From positions 1-62,638 of the forward strand of contig JAJZQN010000021.1 of NCBI GenBank assembly GCA_021847605.1: a DNA stretch of 62,638 nucleotides. Reading direction: 5' to 3'. Positions 36,562 through 47,665 of the stretch are shown piece by piece (position 1 is the stretch's first letter; each line of letters opens with the position of its first letter). The notes beneath the pieces were generated by a model. That model did not search any database, had not been told where the DNA came from, and was given only the letters and a program-made list of their open reading frames with translations. Origin of the DNA: Pseudomonadota bacterium (GTDB taxonomy: Bacteria; Pseudomonadota; Alphaproteobacteria; Sphingomonadales; Sphingomonadaceae). The translations under genes and the position numbers were made by a program.

Positions 36562-37599
36562 TCAAATCTTTTGCGCGGTGTTTGCGGGTGCGGCCTGCGC
36601 CGTCTTTTCCGCTTCCGCGCCTTTCAGCGTGCCGCCCTGCGAACGGACCCACTGGTGGAACTGAGCTGGTGGCAGCGCCTCGATCGCGATGGGCATGAAG
36701 CCGTGGCGCGCGCCGCACAATTCCGAACATTGGCCATAATAGACGCCCGGCTTTTCGATGGTGAAGCTCTTTTCATTCAGGCGGCCCGGCACCGCATCCA
36801 TCTTCACCCAGAGCGAGGGCACCGCAAAGCTGTGAATCACGTCGGCGCCGGTGATGATCAGCTTGATCGGCCGGCCGACCGGCAGGATCAGGCGATTGTC
36901 GGGCGCCAGCAGATATGGCTCGCCATTGGCCTTTGCCTTATCTTCCGGCAGCATGTTCGACACAAATTCGGGGATGCCGTTGTCGGGATATTCATAGCCC
37001 CAATACCATTGATAGCCCGTGACCTTGACGGTCAGCGCATCCTTGGGCGCGGGCTTATACTGGTCGGCGAGCAGGCCGATGGAGGGAACGGCGACAGCCA
37101 GCAGGATCAGCACCGGCGCGACCGTCCAGATCACCTCGATCGCGGTGTTGTGCGACGTCTTCGACGGCACCGGATTGGCGCTGCGGCGATAGCGGATCAT
37201 CACATAGACCATCAGGATGGCCACGAAGACCGAGATGATGGTGATGAGCGGCAACAGCATCTTGTCATGCAGCCAGCGGGCCGTGTGGCCGGTGGAGGTA
37301 AATTGTTCCTGAAGGGTGATTTCGCCCGGACGGGGCATGCCGATACCCTCGGTCGGCTTCATCCGCGGCGGCGCGGCGACCGTTTCCACAGGTGCGCTGG
37401 CCGCGTTGGCGACATTCGCATCGGCCGAATCAGCGGGCGCGCCCGGATCGGAAGAACGGGGATCGGCGTCGACCGGCGTGGCCAGTTCCGCAGCCGGTGC
37501 GGCCGCAGTTTCATTCTGTGCAAAGACCGGACCGTTCAGAGCAAGGGCGGGCGCAAAGGCCAATAACCCGGCAAGAACGAGTGATTTCACCTTTTTCAT
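36562..37599 (-). CDS. ctaC: Cytochrome c oxidase subunit II
   Basis: The 345-aa CuA-bearing subunit has a signal peptide (KSLVLAGLLAFAPALALNG), a Pro/Ala/Asp-rich linker and two TM helices. The periplasmic cupredoxin domain carries the CuA ligands in GQCSELCGARHGFMPI plus the earlier DVIHSFAVPS histidine. WYWGYEYPDNG is the aromatic electron-entry region. The C-terminal tail is Ala/Glu-rich. The start is the ATG at 37599. The frame extends to 37716 without sense. It heads the cluster and is divergent from pyrE, so the shared 280-bp gap must hold both promoters. Confidence 0.95.
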   Translation of the reverse strand: MKKVKSLVLAGLLAFAPALALNGPVFAQNETAAAPAAELATPVDADPRSSDPGAPADSADANVANAASAPVETVAAPPRMKPTEGIGMPRPGEITLQEQFTSTGHTARWLHDKMLLPLITIISVFVAILMVYVMIRYRRSANPVPSKTSHNTAIEVIWTVAPVLILLAVAVPSIGLLADQYKPAPKDALTVKVTGYQWYWGYEYPDNGIPEFVSNMLPEDKAKANGEPYLLAPDNRLILPVGRPIKLIITGADVIHSFAVPSLWVKMDAVPGRLNEKSFTIEKPGVYYGQCSELCGARHGFMPIAIEALPPAQFHQWVRSQGGTLKGAEAEKTAQAAPANTAQKI

Positions 37600-37878
37600 A
37601 GCGTCTCTTACCCCGTCACCCATTGTCGCCGCTGCAACGAGGAGACACGGAAATATGTCATCCTCGCCCGTTCGTTTCTTAAATCGGCTTATAGGCAGGC
37701 TTTTCCGACGCCTCAAGCGCCGGGGTTCGATTTTCTTCGTGGTTGCAACGCCACCGCCGCCCGCCTATTCGGCTAACTCCGCGCACAGGGGCGCGATCAT
37801 GGCGTTCGCGCCATGCCGAATGAATGACGAACCGGCGCGTCTGACGCGCGGTGAAACGAAACGTGGACGACGAACAGC

Positions 37879-38460
37879 ATGACTGACGAGGAAGTATTGG
37901 CGGAATTTCGGGCTGCGGGGGCGCTGCTCGAAGGACATTTCATCCTGTCGTCGGGACGCCGCAGCGGCAATTATCTTCAGTGCGCGCGCGTGTTGATGAA
38001 TGCCGAACGCGCCGGAACGCTGGCCCGCGCCACGGTGCAGAAACTGCCCCGCGAACTGCGTCAGGAGATCGATCTGGTCGTATCGCCCGCCATGGGCGGC
38101 CTGATCATCGGCCATGAAGTCGGTCGTGCGCTGGGCAAGGATGCCGTTTTTCTGGAGCGGCCCGAAGGCACGTTCGAACTGCGTCGCGGATTCGCCATCA
38201 CGCCGGGGCAGAAGGTGCTGATGGTCGAGGACGTCGTGACGACTGGCCTGTCGTCGCGTCAGGCGATCGAAGCGGTCGAGGCCGAGGGCGGCATCGTCGT
38301 CGGCGAAGTCGCGCTGGTCGACCGTTCGGCCGGTGAGGTCGATCTGGGCGTGCCTTTCTATCCGCTCGTCAGCATCAACTTCCCGGTTTACGACGCCGAT
38401 CAGGTGCCGCCGGAACTGGCCGCCATCCCGGCGATGAAGCCGGGCAGCCGGAAGCAGTAA
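37879..38460 (+). CDS. pyrE: Orotate phosphoribosyltransferase
   Basis: This 193-aa type I phosphoribosyltransferase makes OMP from orotate and PRPP in pyrimidine synthesis. The PRPP-binding motif [11 protein letters not shown] and the orotate-binding [20 protein letters not shown] part are present. The length is normal. It is followed by pdxJ after four bases, so it is the first gene of an operon pyrE-pdxJ, probably also with acpS-lepB further on. Confidence 0.95.
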   Translation: MTDEEVLAEFRAAGALLEGHFILSSGRRSGNYLQCARVLMNAERAGTLARATVQKLPRELRQEIDLVVSPAMGGLIIGHEVGRALGKDAVFLERPEGTFELRRGFAITPGQKVLMVEDVVTTGLSSRQAIEAVEAEGGIVVGEVALVDRSAGEVDLGVPFYPLVSINFPVYDADQVPPELAAIPAMKPGSRKQ

Positions 38461-38464
38461 GGCG

Positions 38465-39193
38465 ATGACCACGCCCCTTCGCCTAGGCGTCAATATCGAC
38501 CATGTGGCGACCATCCGCAACGCGCGGGGGGGCGATCATCCCGATCCGGTCAAGGCCGCATTGCTGGCGGTGAAGGCCGGGGCCGACGGCATCACCGCGC
38601 ATCTGCGCGAAGACCGGCGCCATATTCGCGACGCCGACATCGCCATGCTGATGGCGGCGATCGACGCACCGCTCAATCTGGAAATGGCCGCGACGCAAGA
38701 GATGCTGGACATCGCCCTGCGGCACAAACCGCATGCCGCCTGTATCGTGCCGGAAAAGCGCGAGGAGCGCACGACCGAGGGCGGCCTGAACGCGGCCGGG
38801 CAGATCGAGGTGCTGACGCCGATCGTCGCGCAGCTCAATGATGCGGGCATTCGCGTCAGCCTGTTCATCGAAGCCGATGCCGCGCAGATCGAGGCGGCGA
38901 TCAGGCTGGGCGCGCCGGTGGTGGAGTTTCACACCGGCGCCTATGCCCACCTGACCGGCGAAGCGCGCGCGGTCGAACTGCGCCGCATCGCCGACGCCGC
39001 AGCGCTGGCTGCCAAGAACGGGATCGAGCCGCATGCCGGCCATGGCCTGACCTTCGACAATGTGGCGCCCATCGCCGCCATCCCACAGATCGCCGAACTC
39101 AATATCGGCCATTTCCTGATCGGTGAGGCGATTTTCGGCGGGCTGGAATCCAGCATCCGCGAAATGCGGCGGCAGATGGATCTGGCGCGGTGA
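38465..39193 (+). CDS. pdxJ: Pyridoxine 5'-phosphate synthase
   Basis: The 242-aa TIM-barrel enzyme condenses deoxyxylulose phosphate with aminoacetone phosphate to form pyridoxine phosphate (vitamin B6). Recognisable parts are [17 protein letters not shown] at the N-terminus, [17 protein letters not shown], and [12 protein letters not shown] with the catalytic His. It is coupled to pyrE upstream (4 bp). A large inverted repeat separates it from acpS. Confidence 0.96.
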   Translation: MTTPLRLGVNIDHVATIRNARGGDHPDPVKAALLAVKAGADGITAHLREDRRHIRDADIAMLMAAIDAPLNLEMAATQEMLDIALRHKPHAACIVPEKREERTTEGGLNAAGQIEVLTPIVAQLNDAGIRVSLFIEADAAQIEAAIRLGAPVVEFHTGAYAHLTGEARAVELRRIADAAALAAKNGIEPHAGHGLTFDNVAPIAAIPQIAELNIGHFLIGEAIFGGLESSIREMRRQMDLAR

Positions 39194-39200
39194 ACACCGC

Positions 39201-39314
39201 AGGCCGTCGCCCCAGCGAAGTTGAGGCGAGTCACGCGCCTCGCCTCAAGGATCTCAGGCCGGATAGGCCGCTCTTGATGGCACGAGACCCCAGCCTTCGC
39301 TGGGGCGACGGCCT
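39201..39314. repeat. 20-bp inverted repeat between pdxJ and acpS
   Basis: AGGCCGTCGCCCCAGCGAAG (39201-39220) is the exact reverse complement of 39295-39314. Inside, TTGAGGCGA (39221-39229) pairs with TCGCCTCAA (39240-39248), giving a nested hairpin. The 114-bp element holds no ORF and ends 12 bp before the GTG of acpS. It belongs to a third repeat family in the window, different from those at 9656 and 18222. Confidence 0.85.
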
Positions 39315-39326
39315 GAAGAGGCCGTC

Positions 39327-39728
39327 GTGATCATCGGCCTTGGTTCCGACCTCTGCAATATCGAGCGTATCCAGAATTCGCTCGACCGGTTCGGGGATCG
39401 CTTCGTGCAGCGCGTCTTCACCGATGTTGAGCAGGCCAAGGCGGAACGCCGCCCCTTTACAAAGGCTGGTACGCTGGCCAAGCGCTTCGCCGCCAAGGAA
39501 GCCTTTTCCAAGGCGGTCGGCACCGGGTTCAAGGCCGGGGTTTTCATGAAGGACATCGGCGTCATCAACGCGCCGTCCGGCGCGCCCACGCTCGCCCTGA
39601 CCGGCGGCGCGCTGGCGCGACTGGAATCGATGGTGCCACAGGGTTATAAGCCAGTCATTCATCTGACGCTCACCGACGATCATCCATGGGCACAGGCCTT
39701 CGTCATCATAGAGGCGCTGCCCTTGTGA
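39327..39728 (+). CDS. acpS: Holo-[acyl-carrier-protein] synthase
   Basis: The 133-aa enzyme transfers 4'-phosphopantetheine to acyl carrier protein. The N-terminal [13 protein letters not shown] (catalytic Asp at about residue 8) and the [11 protein letters not shown] motif are diagnostic. The start is GTG at 39327, because the residues from there match the family start exactly. It overlaps lepB by GTGA and is in the usual acpS-lepB order. Confidence 0.95.
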   Translation: MIIGLGSDLCNIERIQNSLDRFGDRFVQRVFTDVEQAKAERRPFTKAGTLAKRFAAKEAFSKAVGTGFKAGVFMKDIGVINAPSGAPTLALTGGALARLESMVPQGYKPVIHLTLTDDHPWAQAFVIIEALPL

Positions 39729-40651
39729 CGACGGACCCCAAAGCCCCCGAAGAAACGGCACCCATGACGGCCATCGACCTGCCCGAAGAAACCCAGCCCG
39801 CCCCCGAAACGCCGCAGGAAGAAGCGCCAGCGCGCGGCCACATCCAATTGTGGCAGGAGGTGAAGAGCATCGTCCTGCTAATCCTGGCCGTGCTGGCCTT
39901 TCACAGTTTCGTGGCCAAGCCATTCTATATTCCCAGCGAATCGATGATGCCGGTGCTGCTGACCGGCGACCGGCTGGTGGTGAGCAAATTCCCCTATGGC
40001 TGGTCCTATGTATCGCCCAGCTTTCACCCCCTGCCCTTCATCAAGGGCCGCATCTTCGGCCACTTGCCGGTGCGCGGAGACATCGTGATCGTCAGCCCGC
40101 AGAACCGGCGTGAGGATTATATCAAGCGGGTGATCGGCCTGCCCGGCGACATCATCGAAGTGCGCGGCGGTCAGGTGATCCTGAACGGCGTGGCGGTGAA
40201 GCAGAAGATATTGAAGCCCATGCGGATTGCCGTGGACGGCAATGCCCCCTGCCCGCCGCTGCAATTCCCCGGCGCGCTGGTGACGGACAAGGACGGCAAG
40301 AGCTGGTGCGAACTGCCCGTGCGACAGGAAATCCTGCCCAACGGCAAGACCTATGTCACTATCGACATGGGGCCGAGCGCGCTCGACTGGTATGGTCCGG
40401 TGCGGGTGCCGGAAAATCACGTCTTCCTGATGGGCGACAATCGCGACAACAGCGCCGACAGCCGCGCACCGCTGGACGAAAACGGCCTTGGCGGCCCTGT
40501 GCCGTTCGAGGCAATCGGCGGGCGGGCCGAATTCATCACCTTCTCGCTGGACGGCGATGCAAGCTGGAACCCGATAAGCTGGCTTCATGCGTTTCGTAGC
40601 GGACGGGCGGGGAACAGCCTGCGACCACAAAGCGTTCCGGTCGCGCAATAG
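39725..40651 (+). CDS. lepB: Signal peptidase I
   Basis: The 308-aa inner-membrane serine protease removes signal peptides from exported proteins. A TM helix (about residues 40-62) is followed by the nucleophile S73 in IPSESMMP, the general-base lysine K134 in [11 protein letters not shown], and the C-terminal [11 protein letters not shown] box. The GTG at 39725 overlaps the acpS stop (GTGA). The ATG at 39764 is an alternative that would shorten the tail by 13 residues. The Pro/Glu-rich N-terminal tail is longer than in some relatives. Confidence 0.95.
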   Translation: MTTDPKAPEETAPMTAIDLPEETQPAPETPQEEAPARGHIQLWQEVKSIVLLILAVLAFHSFVAKPFYIPSESMMPVLLTGDRLVVSKFPYGWSYVSPSFHPLPFIKGRIFGHLPVRGDIVIVSPQNRREDYIKRVIGLPGDIIEVRGGQVILNGVAVKQKILKPMRIAVDGNAPCPPLQFPGALVTDKDGKSWCELPVRQEILPNGKTYVTIDMGPSALDWYGPVRVPENHVFLMGDNRDNSADSRAPLDENGLGGPVPFEAIGGRAEFITFSLDGDASWNPISWLHAFRSGRAGNSLRPQSVPVAQ

Positions 40652-40672
40652 CGCAAACCGGGGGCCGGATCA

Positions 40673-41758
40673 TTGAGTGAAAAAACGCAGCGTCATGTCG
40701 AAGAACCCGGCCCCAGCGAAGTAAGCAGCCTCCTCGTCCAGACCGAAATCAAGCGTGCCAGCGTGTGGTTTACGCTGGCGATTGCGGTGGCGCTGGTCGC
40801 CCTGCTGGCGCAGCCGATCATGCTGGTAATGGGCGCATTGGTGCTGGCGACGATGATGGACGGCGGCACGCGCCTTTTGGGACGGGTACTGCCTATCCCG
40901 CGCGGATGGCGGCTGACCATCGTGCTGCTCGGCGCGGTCGCCTTCATGGTCTATACTTTCTACCTCACCGGATCGAGCCTGGCCGCGCAGGCGCAGGCGA
41001 TGCGGGCCATCGTCGAGTCTCAGGTGGCACGGATCGGCGGATGGATGCAGCAACTGGGCATCACCACCACCCCCGACGACCTCAAGAGCCTGGCGCAGCA
41101 GGCGATGAGCAGCATGGGCCGGGTGACGGCTGCGGTCGGCACAGCAGTCGGTGCGATCACCAGCGGGGTGATGATGCTGGTGCTGGCCATCTTTATCGCG
41201 GTGGAGCCGAAACTCTATGAACGCGGTGTCGCCTGGATGCTGCCGATGGACAAGCGCAGCCATTTCTATCGTATCGCCGACCGGATGGGATGGACGCTGC
41301 GACGGCTGATGTTCGGGCGGATCATCGGCATGGCGGTCGAAGGCGTGGGCACATGGCTGTTGCTGTGGGCAGGCGGCGTGCCCATGGCGGGGCTGCTGGG
41401 CATATTGACTGGCCTGTTCGCCTTCCTGCCCAATATCGGGTCGATCATATCGGGCGCGCTGATCATCCTGGTCGGCTTTTCGGGCGGGACAGATACCGGC
41501 CTCTATGCCTTTGGCGTCTATATGGCGGTGCAGATCGTCGACGGATATCTGATCGTGCCGATGGTGGCGAAACGGGCGACCGATCTGGCCCCGGCACTGG
41601 TGCTGGCGGCGCAGATTTTGTTCGGCGCGCTGTTCGGCATCATGGGCCTGTTTCTGGCCGACCCGATCGTCGCCATGGCCAAAGTCTATCTGGAGGAACG
41701 GTCAAAGGCGCTGGCGGAAAAGCGCCGAAGCGAAAGCGGGCTGTCACTGGACGCATAG
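40673..41758 (+). CDS. AI-2E family membrane transporter
   Basis: This 361-aa protein of the AI-2E (PerM/TqsA) family has several hydrophobic segments, a soluble helical region after the first pair (TTTPDDLKSLAQQAMSS), and the C-terminal conserved run of LLGILTGLFAFLPNIGSIIS and VDGYLIVPMVAKRATDLAPA. The start is TTG at 40673, 21 bp after lepB. Family members export signals or small organic solutes. The substrate here is unknown. Autoinducer-2 should not be assumed in a sphingomonad. Confidence 0.88.
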   Translation: MSEKTQRHVEEPGPSEVSSLLVQTEIKRASVWFTLAIAVALVALLAQPIMLVMGALVLATMMDGGTRLLGRVLPIPRGWRLTIVLLGAVAFMVYTFYLTGSSLAAQAQAMRAIVESQVARIGGWMQQLGITTTPDDLKSLAQQAMSSMGRVTAAVGTAVGAITSGVMMLVLAIFIAVEPKLYERGVAWMLPMDKRSHFYRIADRMGWTLRRLMFGRIIGMAVEGVGTWLLLWAGGVPMAGLLGILTGLFAFLPNIGSIISGALIILVGFSGGTDTGLYAFGVYMAVQIVDGYLIVPMVAKRATDLAPALVLAAQILFGALFGIMGLFLADPIVAMAKVYLEERSKALAEKRRSESGLSLDA

Positions 41759-41834
41759 GAAAAGCGCAAATCCCTGTCCTACGTCTGTTTTCATGGGATA
41801 CATGAGTCGCCTTCTTCCAGCACAGGAGGGCTTC

Positions 41835-42389
41835 ATGGACATTGCAGAACTGATCGACCGCCTCATCGACCGCGAGGGCGGCTATAGTAACCACCCCGCC
41901 GATCGGGGCGGCCCCACCAATTGGGGCATCACCATCGAAACCGCCCGCGCCCACGGCTATTATGGCGACATGCGCGCCCTGCCCCGTGCGCTGGCAGAGA
42001 CGATCTATCGCCGTCTCTATTGGGATCAGCCGGGCTATGGCTTCGTCGCGGAACTGAGCGGGCCGGTCGCGGCCGAACTGTTCGACACGGCCGTCAATAT
42101 GGGGGCGGGCACGGCGACCGGCTTCCTTCAGCGCGCGCTCAATGCGCTCAACCGCAACCAGAAGGATTATCCCGACCTGAAAGTCGACAAGGCGATCGGC
42201 GCGCGCACGCTGGCGGCACTGGGCGCCTTCATGCAGTTGCGCGGTAAAGGCGGCGGGCGCGTACTGCTGAAGGCGATGGAGGCGTTGCAGGGCGAGCGCT
42301 ACATCGCGCTGGCCGAAAACCGCCCCGCGAACGAAGCATTCCTCTATGGCTGGCTGGCCAATCGCATCGGGCAGGAGGAAGCGGCATGA
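41835..42389 (+). CDS. Glycoside hydrolase 108 endolysin with peptidoglycan-binding domain
   Basis: The 184-aa protein is a GH108 (DUF847) lysozyme-like hydrolase: residues 10-33 read IDREGGYSNHPADRGGPTNWG, with catalytic E14. A C-terminal peptidoglycan-binding domain carries KVDKAIGARTLAAL. There is no signal peptide, so a partner is needed for export. AGGAGG five bases upstream supports the ATG at 41835. It overlaps the next gene, a three-helix holin, by ATGA. In Rhodobacter a GH108 endolysin and holin release the gene transfer agent. Confidence 0.88.
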   Translation: MDIAELIDRLIDREGGYSNHPADRGGPTNWGITIETARAHGYYGDMRALPRALAETIYRRLYWDQPGYGFVAELSGPVAAELFDTAVNMGAGTATGFLQRALNALNRNQKDYPDLKVDKAIGARTLAALGAFMQLRGKGGGRVLLKAMEALQGERYIALAENRPANEAFLYGWLANRIGQEEAA

Positions 42390-42655
42390 ACGGCGCCCTG
42401 ATGGAGGATGGGGAGGATCGCTGGACCCGGCGCGCGCGCCCGGCCTTTCTCTACGTCATGTATGCGCTGCTCTTATGGTCGGTGCCGATGGGGATTATCG
42501 CCGGGTGGCGGCCCCAGACGGCCGCCGCCATCATCGCAGGGATGCGCGCCTATCTGAACGCCCTGCCCGAACCGCTCTACGCCCTCTTTGGCACGGGCTA
42601 TCTGGGGTACACGGCGGCCCGCGCCTGGGGCAAGGCCAGGGGGATGGAACGATAA
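42386..42655 (+). CDS. GTA-type three-transmembrane holin
   Basis: The 89-aa protein matches the 3TM holin for gene-transfer release: RRARPAFLYVMYALLLWSVP, a second stretch WRPQTAAAIIAGMRAYLNAL, and LFGTGYLGYTAARAWGK at the end. It overlaps the endolysin gene by four bases. Holins form pores that let the endolysin reach the wall. The next gene is a minus-strand LysR regulator ending 10 bp away. Confidence 0.85.
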   Translation: MNGALMEDGEDRWTRRARPAFLYVMYALLLWSVPMGIIAGWRPQTAAAIIAGMRAYLNALPEPLYALFGTGYLGYTAARAWGKARGMER

Positions 42656-42665
42656 GAGGCGACTT

Positions 42666-45164
<2,499 letters not shown>

Positions 45165-45309
45165 GAGAAGAGGTCTGGCGGCTCCCTCCACCAGGCCACT
45201 TTCGCATCATGCCCGGCGGGCCTGCGAGCGCACACGCAGGCCCGCCAATTTTTTGTTCGGAGGAATCGGGCAAAGTCCGGAGGCGAGCAATTGTTGCCCT
45301 TGGGAGGGA

Positions 45310-45400
45310 CGTCATCCTGAACTTGTTTCAGGATCCATTTATCCAAATTGAGCAATGGATTGGGTCGCTAGATGGATGCTGAAACAAGTTCAGCATGACG
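45310..45400. repeat. Imperfect 29-bp inverted repeat (TCATCCTGAACTTGTTTCAGG)
   Basis: CGTCATCCTGAACTTGTTTC (start of the left arm, 45310-45338) and the right arm ending GTTCAGCATGACG (45372-45400) are reverse complements over 29 bp with two mismatches. The loop is about 33 bp. It is in a 700-bp gene-poor stretch (45165-45867) and has the look of a dispersed palindromic repeat. Confidence 0.8.
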
Positions 45401-45459
45401 TAGTTTGAGCGTCTTAAATCCACCCAAACAGCCCATCGCCCAACCCCAGAAAATGAGAG

Positions 45460-45486
45460 GGGCCGCCGGGTCATGCCCGACGGCCC
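45460..45486 (-). terminator. Hairpin terminator downstream of the 18-codon ORF
   Basis: On the minus strand GGGCCGTCGGG pairs with CCCGGCGGCCC (one G-U) around loop CATGA, and CTCTCATTTT follows. It is about 145 nt after the mini-ORF stop and would end that transcript. Confidence 0.6.
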
Positions 45487-45628
45487 ATCATTGACATGGT
45501 CAGCGGCCGGAAGCGCCGCCCATGGGGAATGTGTGTCGCGCTATCCCGTCATATTCAGGGCGGACGGCCTGTGTGTCGGCGCTCAAACCCGCACTGTCAT
45601 GAGGAGGGATCGACGCTAAAGGCGTCGC

Positions 45629-45685
45629 TCAGCGGCGCATTCCCCGAATGGACTTGACCGACCCCATTGCTGAACCATGAGACAT
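45629..45685 (-). CDS. 18-aa ORF with a perfect Shine-Dalgarno sequence
   Basis: The ATG at 45685 is preceded by AAAGGAGGTGATCCG, a full-length complement of the 16S rRNA 3' end, with normal spacing. The peptide is MSHGSAMGSVKSIRGMRR, small and basic. A terminator lies about 145 nt further on the same strand. The ORF is too short to prove by coding statistics, and no family was recognised. It could be a leader peptide, a small regulatory peptide or a chance ORF. The plus-strand complement could instead act as an anti-SD RNA. Confidence 0.35.
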   Translation of the reverse strand: MSHGSAMGSVKSIRGMRR

Positions 45686-45867
45686 CGGATCACCTCCTTT
45701 CGCTAGTTGAAGCCCGTGTGGGGAGCTTTGAGAGACTTTGCTCTTTCACCCATCCACAAGCCGGACTGTGAATCAGTCACAAGCCATGATCAAGTCTTGT
45801 ATTTTTCTTTTTTGGAATCATAATTGCGCGTCCCGACGGCGACCCGATCCGGTCGCGCATCGCCGGT

Positions 45868-46413
45868 TCAGCGACAATCCTCCACCACCCGCGACAATTC
45901 GGCCCAAACGGGCACGATCAGCATGTCTGCGCCGGCAGCCTCCACCGCGATCTTGCCGCGGCTGGACGCGATCTGATCCAGCACCGAATCGGATGCGGCG
46001 CGGGCGGCCGTCAGGCGCGGCGACGGCGTGGCGACGGGGGTCGCGGGCCAGCTCGTCGCTCCATAGCTGGTCCGCACCACCAGCGCGCTGCCAGCGGCGA
46101 TTCCGACCCGCGACAGGCTGACCTGCCGACTGGCCCGGTCGCAGCGCAGGACAAGGGCCGGCGCGGCCGGTGAAGCGCCATAGGCCGCGCCCGATCCGTT
46201 CGCGTCCGCCTGATAGCGCCAGTCGCCCGGCGCTACGGCGCGGTATTGCCATTCCACCGGCGCGGGCGGCGGCGCAGGGCGGGATGGCGCGGGCGCTGGA
46301 GTCGGCGCTACCGGCGCGGACGGTGCGGGACGCGGCGCCGATGGCGCCCCAACGCAGGAGGCCAGAAAGGCCGGGAGCGACAAAAGGGCGAGCGAGGCAG
46401 AGGACAGACGCAT
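45868..46413 (-). CDS. Hypothetical lipoprotein
   Basis: The 181-residue ORF starts MRLSSASLALLSLPAFLASC, a lipoprotein signal with lipobox LASC. An extended Pro/Ala linker (about residues 22-55) follows, then a compact C-terminal domain with two paired Cys positions (LRCDRAS; VVEDCR) and aromatic turns. I recognise no family. GGAAGA lies upstream of the ATG at 46413. The longer frame to 46449 lacks support. It is divergent from the ribosomal-protein operon and probably sits in the outer membrane. Confidence 0.6.
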   Translation of the reverse strand: MRLSSASLALLSLPAFLASCVGAPSAPRPAPSAPVAPTPAPAPSRPAPPPAPVEWQYRAVAPGDWRYQADANGSGAAYGASPAAPALVLRCDRASRQVSLSRVGIAAGSALVVRTSYGATSWPATPVATPSPRLTAARAASDSVLDQIASSRGKIAVEAAGADMLIVPVWAELSRVVEDCR

Positions 46414-46695
46414 GGCATCTTCCATGCAGGAGCGCGGCAGCAGGCTCAAGGCGAAAAGGTCGGATCGTCACCCAACCACGGCCGGCCGCGCGCCGATTGA
46501 CAGTCAGGACACGAATCGCTAATGGCCGCCCTTCCCGAAACGCAGGAATAGCGGCGGCGCTTTTGTGCTGGCCGTCTTTTTTTTCGTCACGGGATATATC
46601 CATCGGCCGGTTTCTTCCCCATAACGAAGAACTGGCCCTGACGCTTTGAGATGGGGCGAAGCCAATCGCCCCGTGGAGCAGGAGACTAAATTACC

Positions 46696-47064
46696 ATGGC
46701 ACGTATTGCGGGTGTCAACATCCCGACCAACAAGCGCGTTATCATTGCGCTCACCTACATCCACGGCATCGGTCGCAAGACCGCCGTTGACCTTGCCGAC
46801 AAGCTGGGCATCGACCACAGCCGCCGCGTTCAGGACTTGTCGGACGCCGAAGTCCTGCAAATCCGCGAAGCCATCGACGCCGACTTGACCGTCGAAGGCG
46901 ATCTGCGTCGCGAAACCGCGATGAACATCAAGCGCCTGATGGATCTGGCCTGCTATCGCGGCCTGCGTCATCGTAAGGGTCTGCCTGTCCGCGGTCAGCG
47001 CACGCACACCAATGCGCGCACCCGTAAGGGCAAGGCCAAGCCGATCGCCGGCAAGAAGAAGTAA
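46696..47064 (+). CDS. rpsM: 30S ribosomal protein S13
   Basis: The 122-aa S13 of the small subunit head contacts the P-site tRNA and the 23S rRNA bridge. The helix-turn [21 protein letters not shown] and the C-terminal [20 protein letters not shown] with [10 protein letters not shown] are unmistakable. It begins the rpsM-rpsK-rpoA-rplQ block. GGAGCAGGAGAC is upstream. In this genome the block starts without adk or rpmJ, so it is separate from the rest of the spc/alpha gene row. Confidence 0.98.
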   Translation: MARIAGVNIPTNKRVIIALTYIHGIGRKTAVDLADKLGIDHSRRVQDLSDAEVLQIREAIDADLTVEGDLRRETAMNIKRLMDLACYRGLRHRKGLPVRGQRTHTNARTRKGKAKPIAGKKK

Positions 47065-47154
47065 TTCGTCCGGGGACGAATTACTCCGCCGGAGGCAGCT
47101 CTCCCCAAGGAAGACGCCTCCTGCGCAACCAGATTTCAGTAGGATTAGAGCAAA

Positions 47155-47544
47155 ATGGCACGCGAACCCCAGCGCATTAAGCGCCGCGAACGCAAGAACA
47201 TCTCGGCCGGCGTCGCGCACGTCAACGCCAGCTTCAACAACACCATGGTGACCATCACCGACGCCCAGGGCAACGCGATTTCGTGGTCCTCGGCTGGCAT
47301 GATGGGCTTCAAGGGCAGCCGCAAGTCGACCCCGTATGCCGCTCAGGTCTGCGCCGAAGACGCTGGCCGCAAGGCAGCGGAACATGGCGTCCGCACCCTG
47401 GAAGTCGAAGTCAAGGGTCCGGGTTCGGGCCGTGAATCGGCTCTGCGCGCCCTTCAGGCTGTGGGTTTCCACATCACCTCGATCCGCGACGTGACGCCGA
47501 TCCCGCACAATGGCGTGCGTCCGTCCAAGCGTCGCCGCGTCTAA
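47155..47544 (+). CDS. rpsK: 30S ribosomal protein S11
   Basis: The 129-aa S11 on the platform of the 30S subunit helps to select mRNA. The sequence runs [20 protein letters not shown] through [20 protein letters not shown] and ends [13 protein letters not shown], the standard C-terminus. It is 90 bp after rpsM in the same operon. Confidence 0.98.
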   Translation: MAREPQRIKRRERKNISAGVAHVNASFNNTMVTITDAQGNAISWSSAGMMGFKGSRKSTPYAAQVCAEDAGRKAAEHGVRTLEVEVKGPGSGRESALRALQAVGFHITSIRDVTPIPHNGVRPSKRRRV

Positions 47545-47665
47545 TCACTGTACGTGATGAACAGCGGGCGGCGGACGCGTCGCCCGTTTTCCCGTTTGCA
47601 TCGCCGGAACGTTCCTGTCGGGTCAGGATTTCAAAAACGTTTCGGCCCATCCCCAGGGGAAATAC

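Noticed and set aside
45641..45700. Overlapping frame in the 18-codon ORF reading SNGVGQVHSGNAPLSDAFS
   Set aside because: It is open for about 27 codons with protein-like composition, but no start codon is available after its upstream TGA. I therefore leave it as a possibility only.
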